A stretch of DNA of 58,000 nt from Obelidium mucronatum. Lineage: Eukaryota > Chytridiomycota > Chytridiomycetes > Chytridiales > Chytriomycetaceae. Each line of letters starts with the position of its first letter. The first letter of the stretch is position 1. This document shows, piece after piece, positions 51,858 to 58,000 of the stretch. The translations under genes were made by a program, and so were the position numbers. The stretch covers positions 1-58,000 of the forward strand of contig JAIVFH010000172.1 in NCBI GenBank assembly GCA_025765595.1, given 5' to 3'. Under the pieces are notes generated by a model, which saw only the letters and a program-made list of their open reading frames with translations, ran no database searches and was not told where the DNA came from.

Positions 51858-52922
51858 ATGCACGCCGTGAACGTCAACCTGATCGCTATTTCGATGATAC
51901 TATTAGCTGCACGAGTTTATGGGCAGAAACAGAGCTTTCCGCCTGTTGGATATGCCCTTACTTGGTCGGACGAGTTCAACGGGACTGGGTTCGTGGATTC
52001 CAAGAATTGGAATTATGATACCTGTAAGCGTCGATGCAAATCATGTTTTTAATTTATAATACTCTCAAGCTTAACTGCCTTAACATCCGAATAACTATCA
52101 GGGGGAAACAAGAACAACAATTGGCAGAGCACGACGCCAGAACTGCAGTACTATGCGCCAGCGCGTTTAAAGAATGTGAATGTAACCAACGGAGTCCTGT
52201 ATATTACCGCATACAAGGAGCAAAACATTTCCAGTCTTCCAGATTGGGGCGGCCAGTCGTACACAGCAGGCCGAATAGTTACCAGAGGCAAGAAAGACTT
52301 TTTGTACGGTTTCTTTGAAGTCCGAGCCAAGCTATCAAGAGGAAAAGGAACACATCCGGCGATTTGGTTTCGTCCGACGGGAAGTCACGGGGCTTGGCCG
52401 AATGGAGGAGAAATTGACGTGATGGAACAGATTGGTCAAACACCCAATAGTATATTTTCAAATATTCACTCTCCAGCGACGGTTGCAGCATCTGGATCAA
52501 AAGGAAAACCTAAAGAATACAAGGTGTTGCCAAGTGCAACCAACGATTGGCACAATTACCAAATGCTATGGACGCAAGACAAGCTCGAGTTTGCTGTGGA
52601 TGGAGTAGTTTACAACACGTACAACAAACCAACAGCGGCTGTGACCAAAGAGAACTGGCCATTCACGATTCCCAATTTCTTGATTTTAAACGTGGCAGTG
52701 GGTGGAGCGTGGTGTGGACCCCCTGATGCAACGACATTTGCACAACCAGTGGTAATGGCGATTGATTACGTGCGCGTGTATCAAGTTCAACAGACAGCAC
52801 CTCCCGAGAGTACTGGTGGTAGTTCAGTGGTGCCCAACAAGGAAGAAGGACAACCTTTATTTGTCAAACCATTCAATCGGCGTCAGAGAAAGAGTTGTCC
52901 ATTGGATCCGTTGTTGGAATAA
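51858..52922 (+). CDS. Secreted GH16 endo-beta-glucanase/transglycosylase
   Basis: Exons 51858-52023 and 52102-52922 (78-nt GTAAGC...TCAG intron, phase 1). Signal peptide MHAVNVNLIAISMILLAARV with cleavage likely near VYG-QK. GH16 sandwich: LTWSDEFNGTGFVDSKNWNY, ELQYYAPARLKNVNVTNGVL, YGFFEVRAKLSRGKGTHPAI, catalytic GEIDVMEQ (E-x-D-x-x-E; nucleophile and acid/base), HNYQMLWTQDKLEFAVDG, and LILNVAVGGAWCG. Acts outside the cell on beta-1,3/1,4-glucans, in wall remodelling or digestion. A short Pro/Ser/basic tail follows the domain; no GPI signal. About 325 residues, normal size. Confidence 0.93.
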
Positions 52923-52970
52923 TTGTTATGAATGCACACGTCTTTTCTTTTTACTTTGTAGTATAAAATA

Positions 52971-53735
52971 ATGGCGTCCAAGTCAACGGCACCATCAGCA
53001 GAGAAGGTCAAAGAGACAGAGCCAGTGAATCCGCATCCAAACGCAACGCTGCTCGAGAAGGCGTGGCTTGGCTACCACGTGTTTGTGCATGTTAGCGTGG
53101 GCATCGCCAACCTCGTTGCGCCGTTTGAGATTCTGCAGACGCGCATCGAGCGCAGCGGCGGCGACAGTCTGCAGCAGCTGTTTGCGGACAGCGTGGGCGC
53201 CGTCGAGGCGGCGGAGGCGGCGCTGTCGAGTCCGAGCCCGAGTGCGGCGGCCGCGACAAACACGTCTTCAAGCAGTCCGTACGCCGCGGCCGTCGCGGGC
53301 AGCCTGGCGCCGCGCAGCGCCAACGCCGCCGCCGCCGAGCGCCTCGCCGCCGCGCGCAGCAACCTCGACTCGCTCGCCGCGCTCGTGGCGTCCGCGCTGT
53401 TCCAGACGCAGTACGGCGCCGCCACCGACGCGCTGCTCGCCGGCCTGGCGCTGCACGGCCTGCGCACGTCCGCCGCCGCAGAGCGCCGCTTGGTGCACAG
53501 GGTGCTCGGACTCGCGAAGACGGCGCAGTACGCCGTGTACCTGGCCCACGAGGCCTCGACGAACGGCGCCCTGTCGTACCTCAACATTGTCGGCCTGGGC
53601 GCCACCGTGGCCGCCACATACGTGTTTGGCTTCAAGCCACGGACGGCGGTCGCTGCGAAAAAACCTGCGTCTTCTTCTTCTTCCTCGTCTACGGCAACTG
53701 CCACTCCTTCTTCTTCTTCATCGTCGCCCTATTAA
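52971..53735 (+). CDS. Unrecognised paralogue 1 (GC-rich)
   Basis: 254 residues, intronless, starting 48 bp after the GH16 stop. A conserved start LEKAWLGYHVFVHVSVGIAN precedes a long Ala/Ser-rich middle of high GC content, then a conserved C-terminal block HGLRTSAAAERRLVHRVLGL, a YAVYLAHEAS helix and VVGLGATVAATYVFG, and a Ser-run tail. The next gene has the same blocks in the same order. The hydrophobic C-terminal helix pair suggests membrane association. No family recognised. Confidence 0.7.
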   Translation: MASKSTAPSAEKVKETEPVNPHPNATLLEKAWLGYHVFVHVSVGIANLVAPFEILQTRIERSGGDSLQQLFADSVGAVEAAEAALSSPSPSAAAATNTSSSSPYAAAVAGSLAPRSANAAAAERLAAARSNLDSLAALVASALFQTQYGAATDALLAGLALHGLRTSAAAERRLVHRVLGLAKTAQYAVYLAHEASTNGALSYLNIVGLGATVAATYVFGFKPRTAVAAKKPASSSSSSSTATATPSSSSSSPY

Positions 53736-53844
53736 GTAACGGAAAAAAAGTGTGTTCCATTGTCTGCGTTAAATAAAAAGTACTTTAAGTTTTTAGTACA
53801 GTGACGTGTGACTTTATTTTCAATTTCTGCCAAAAAAAAAAAAA

Positions 53845-55005
53845 ATGGGCTCTATTGAAGCTGAAGACAACCAACGTCAGCAATCACCTCCGAGCGACTG
53901 GGAAAAGGCCTGGTTCGCCTATCATTTTGGATCTTCTCTCTTTGCCGGCATCGTTGGCTGCCTTGGCTTCTTTGACCATCCACCACCTGCTGATGCTGTT
54001 GCCTCAGTGGATGATGCCGCCACTGCCATCACTCAAGCAGCAACCGATATCCTTGATGACATTCCTGCCACCTTAAACTCTGCTCTTTCAGTCCTTTCTC
54101 GAATGACTTCTCCCGAGAAGCCTTCTTCTCCTCCCATGTTTGGTCTCTTGTCATCATCTACGACTACATCAAATTCTTCTTCTGGTGCACCTTCTCGTTC
54201 TCCTCTCGGCTCTCTTAATCGTAGAGATAACATTGTTTCTATTGCAAATCTCTTTGCTCTCGCCTTTTTTCAAAATCATGAAGTTTCCGATCATGCTACG
54301 CCTCATTTTGCTGTCGCAAATGATGCTCTCGTTTTGTTCTGTTCTTATCATGGGTAAGAGGGAATTCTCATGTTGTTTTTTTCTTATTGTACTCCTCTAA
54401 TAACCAAAACAATAAACAACAGATTAAAAGTTAACTCAGCAGCTGAAAGACGTCTTATGCACAAGACGTTGGGACTCGTGAAGGCGACTCAATTCCTGAT
54501 TTGTATGGTGGACGATCGCATCAACCACTCCTACCTCGCTCCCAACCTGTTTGGATTGAGTTTGTGTCTTGGAGCAACCTTCCGTTGGGGTGTCTCTAGC
54601 AAAGCAAAAACAAGAATGTTGAATTCAATCAAGAATATCTTGTTTCTTGGGAATGCCTCTTCTTCGTCGACTTCTACTACAGGGGGCAAAGGAAGAAAAC
54701 GTGGTAGACTTGCATCAAAGACGATGGACGTGGTGGAACAGCAACCGTCTATTGTCAATGAGGCTTCCGAATCATCCACCCTTGGCACTCCATTATTAGC
54801 AACAACGTCAACCACAGCTGGTAAGCTGGACCCCTACAACAGAAGAATTCCTTCTCCTGCTCCAAGTGACTCTACTTTAACAGAGCTTCCTGTGAGTGCG
54901 AAAGTGGAAGTGGACATTGAATCATTCTTGAAGCCTGATGACGCGTTGAATAAGGATGACACTCTTCCTCCTCTTTTGGACATGAACAATGAGTGGAGGT
55001 CGTGA
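53845..55005 (+). CDS. Unrecognised paralogue 2 (AT-rich)
   Basis: Exons 53845-54353 and 54423-55005 (69-nt GTAAGA...CAG intron, phase 2) give about 363 residues. It shares with its neighbour the N-terminal SDWEKAWFAYHFGSSLFAGI and the C-terminal NSAAERRLMHKTLGLVKATQ, then LFGLSLCLGATFRWGVSSK, but has a longer, acidic Ser/Thr-rich tail. It carries an intron just at the start of the AAERRL block, which paralogue 1 lacks. Base composition is ordinary AT-rich, in contrast to the GC-rich paralogue 100 bp upstream. Unknown role. Confidence 0.7.
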
Positions 55006-55225
55006 TTGATTTTTTTTAAGGAAAAAGTGGATATAGTATAATAAGTAAAAGGAAGAAATGTGTAAAGGATTGCGTGTTTAATTGTGTTGGTTGAAATTTT
55101 CACACACACTCTCTCCTTCTTAAACTCCTCTCATTACACGCATTTGCCCCATGGTTGGTGAAATTATTATTCAGTGTATTTTTGGAGATATTGTACTGAT
55201 ACCTGTCAAGTAATTGCAACATTTA

Positions 55226-58000
55226 ATGGGACCAAAGAAGAAGAAGGTTGATCTTCGCGGGTTTGCAACGGCGTCGGTAGTCCGACCGCCGAAAGCAGCA
55301 ACGCCGCCGCCTCCACCGCAAGCGAACGTCGATGTCGCTGTTGCTGCTTCTTTGGATGCGCCAGTCAAAGTCAAAGTTCAAGTCGAGATCAAAGAAGCCG
55401 AAGCCCACGCAGTCGCCCGACACGCCGACGCACAACGACTCTTTGCGACGCTGGCGCCGCGCGCCGCCGCCGATGCGCTGCAGCTGGCCGCCGCTGCCGC
55501 GGCGTCGGCCGCCGACGCGTCGCTCGCCGCCTTTTCGATCTCCGCCGCCGCCGAGCGCCGCCTGCTTGCGTTCGCGCGCGCCCACTGCCTGCCGCGCGCA
55601 CCAGCGGCAGAGGCGGCAGAGGCGACGCTGGCCGGGCTGCTGCTTGCGTACTTGTCGCTCGAACGCACGAGCTTCAAACAAACCCACATTGAACAGGCAA
55701 TGTCTGCATGTCCCAACGCTGCTTCCGATCTGCACCATCTGCTGGACTGGGTGCGTTGTTTGCTCAAACTAGGTGTTTTTAACCTTTCGATAAAGCTCTG
55801 CATCAACTTGGATTCCGAAGACTTGCCACCAAAATACACGGACAAGCATTCAATCACAATGGAAGATGCTTCAGTGTCCGTCGATCCCGTTCAGGCACCG
55901 TCTCGCAACGTTGTGGACACTGACGAAAGAAGCAATGATGTGGAACCTTCAAAAGTTCCGTCTCCTACAGGACCAAGTGTTGTTCCACGCAACAACTCGT
56001 CTTCCTATGATGGGGACTTGAAATCCCGTATTTTGCGTGCGAATTCTCTCATACAAGTAAAATTGTATTCTTTTTTTTTCTCTCTTTTTGTCAAATATCC
56101 CTTACTTTTTATTACTTGTTAGTCTGATTCAGAATCGGACTCTGATTCCAAGGAAGAAGAAGAAAGTCTCTCATCTCTACCTCCGAATGAATTACACGCT
56201 CAACTTCAACATCGTATCGACCACTTGAAATCCATTATCGGGAATTTCAAGAATGAAAAACTTGCTCCACCATCCTATTTATTGTCACAAGTCAAGGAAT
56301 ATTCATCTCGGCTAAAATCTGTAGAATCTCTGCGATTGTTTCAGCCGAGGAAAGCAGAAGTTACCTATGCGAGATTGATGCAAGCGGCTACAGTGAACAC
56401 ATGGGATAAAGAGTTTCGTGAAGTTTTGGATAAGTTGGAGGACTTGATGCTGAAGGCGCGACAGGAGCAGCAGGACAAGGAAGCAAAGAAAAATACCATG
56501 TCCAAAGTTGATGAGGTTGTTGTTGTGGATGATCTTGTGAATGATGATAATGGCAATGATGATGCCGATGACGATACTGATGAAGTTGGGTTGGGTGCAA
56601 TGTTTGATCAAGATGAATCAGCGCCACAAGCTACGAGCAACGCGTCTACTACCGTAACACCAACTCAAATCTTGTCGCTCGAAATTCCAAAATCATGGAC
56701 TGGAAAGACACCACGAGTGTATCTGCAAGAACAATGTGGAAAACAACTTCAAAAAGGCGCCACCATGAAAATCAAATTTGACAAGCTACAAGATTCCACG
56801 AATTCAAAGTTTAGATGCAATGTCAAGATTGAAGGCCTATCAACCGGACCATTCCATCTTGAACCTCCGCAGCATATTTACACCAGCTCGCAAAAATCGG
56901 GGGAAGAATATATTGCCACATTGGCGCTATTTAAACTCTTTGGAAGTAGTTTACCGCTGTATACATCTTTACCGCCGTGCTACCGAGATTTGTGGATTTC
57001 AATGGCAGAGACTGAAAAAGCCGAAGCTGATGCATTGGTTCAATTTGAAGAGGACCGGAAAATCAATTTTCTGACAAACTTGCTGGACAATCAAGTCAAG
57101 AACAAAAAGAAGACGGAAGTACCTTCATTGAGGCCAACCGAAATTGGCAATCGTGGAAGTCATGAGCTCTCTGGAAAACAATCCGAATCAATCAAATCGC
57201 AGTTCCAGCAACGGAAAGAAAGTCGGAAATATCAGGAGATGCAATCTTTCAGACAGCAGTTGCCTGTTAGTTTGATGAAATCACAGATTTTGGATCTGGT
57301 GGCTAAAAACCAGGTCGTGATTATATCAGGTGAAACTGGAAGTGGTAAAAGGTAACCGTGAGATTATCTATCAAGTACTTAAATAGTCAATCGCATGTCT
57401 AATTTTTTTTTTCACAGTACACAAATCCCGCAATTCCTCTTGGAAAACGCAATCGAACAAGGTCTCGTTGGCAAAGTAAATATTGTCTGTACCCAGCCTC
57501 GACGAATTTCAGCGACCTCGATTGCATCTCGTGTTTCTGAAGAACTTGGGGACCCACAAAACTTTGGATCGGGATCTTTGGTTGGTTACAGCGTCCGCCT
57601 GGACTCTAAAATATCCAGTACGACGCGATTGACCTTTCAGACTATCGGTGTATTGCTGCGTCGTGCAGAAACGGATCCTTTGTTGGCTGGAATTACACAC
57701 GTTATTGTTGATGAGGTAAAACTGACTGTTGTATGCAATGAAGTCTTCTGAATGAAATGATTTTTCTTTTCTTTTTTTTAAAAGGTTCATGAAAGGGGAT
57801 TGGAGTCAGACTTTTTGATCTTGCTTCTTCGGAGACTGTTGAAATCACGGTCGGATCTGAGAATCATTCTCATGAGTGCTACTGCAGATGCCGTCAAATT
57901 TGCAACCTACTTTGAGCAATCCATGAAAAATCGAGATTCCGTTTGTCCTGTTTTGAGTATTCCTGGACGCACATTCCTGTTGAAGCCTTTTCTGGGAAGA
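55226..58000 (+). CDS. DHX29: DHX29-type DExH helicase, 5' part (runs off window)
   Basis: Ribosome-bound helicase that aids scanning through structured 5' UTRs (family knowledge). Exons 55226-55750, 55796-56056, 56123-57351, 57418-57715, 57785 onward. The first intron (55751-55795) is 45 nt and in frame; removing it gives the family-like HHLLDW|LCINLDSEDLPPKY of the N-terminal UBA-like domain. Then coiled-coil and acidic regions, the SWTGKTPRVYL and LPPCYRDLWISMAETEKAEA blocks diagnostic of DHX29, QLPVSLMKSQILDLV, motif I GETGSGK|ST, motif Ia CTQPRRISATSIASR, motif II DE|VH split by an intron, and motif III MSATAD. The first 460 nt are GC- and Ala-rich. The 3' half is beyond the window. Confidence 0.92.

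Noticed and set aside
53072..53704. Long frames in all phases at paralogue 1 and in the DHX29 5' end
   Set aside because: GC-rich DNA lacks stop codons; only the frames with conserved blocks or family motifs were kept.

Overview
This window is nuclear DNA from a fungus, probably an early-diverging one such as a chytrid. That placement is inferred from gene content and structure; no marker in the window fixes the species. Supporting signs are many short GT-AG introns (about 40-70 nt), a Bub2/Cdc16-type mitotic-exit GAP, a GH16 glucanase, a chromodomain Ty3/gypsy element, an AT-rich background, and sharply bounded GC-rich islands at the 5' ends of several genes.

The left two thirds (1-39 kb) is transposon-rich. 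1-7.8 kb holds a decayed Ty1/copia element with a recognisable 3' LTR, a solo LTR of the gypsy family found intact at 31-36.6 kb, and a swarm of about a dozen short palindromes with arms close to TTCCAATAA / TTATTGGAA. 7.8-15.4 kb has one inverted copy and a tandem array of a roughly 480-520 bp repeat, on either side of a decayed F-box/LRR gene, a BUB2-like TBC GAP and a membrane protein. 15.6-17.3 kb has two intact and one broken member of a CCCH-like zinc-finger family, plus a 171-bp-arm inverted repeat. 17.97-20.13 kb is a 5'-truncated LINE with a poly(A) tail and 20-bp target duplication. 20.3-26.2 kb is a three-level nest: a spliced C2H2-finger gene is split by a copia element with 64-bp LTRs and a 5-bp target duplication, and that copia carries a TA-flanked MITE. 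27.5-39.1 kb is a minus-strand gene joining a MULE-type transposase, a SWIM finger and a Ulp1-like protease. It is split in one exon by a young Ty3/gypsy chromovirus whose LTR contains a tRNA-like sequence and whose gag/pol overlap has a textbook -1 frameshift site.

The right third (39.1-58 kb) is gene-dense housekeeping DNA: SNU114/EFTUD2 (U5 snRNP GTPase), a kinesin-8, two small membrane proteins, cytosolic Xaa-Pro aminopeptidase P, a seven-helix membrane protein with a polyQ tail, a secreted GH16 enzyme, two tandem paralogues of an unrecognised family, and the 5' part of DHX29, which runs off the window. These genes serve different processes (splicing, mitosis, translation, peptide turnover, wall remodelling) and do not form an obvious pathway.

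Caution: SNU114, BUB2 and the kinesin each carry a single-base frame break inside conserved sequence. Some apparent frameshifts may therefore be assembly indels. Exon limits were placed by eye from GT/AG sites, phase and family conservation.
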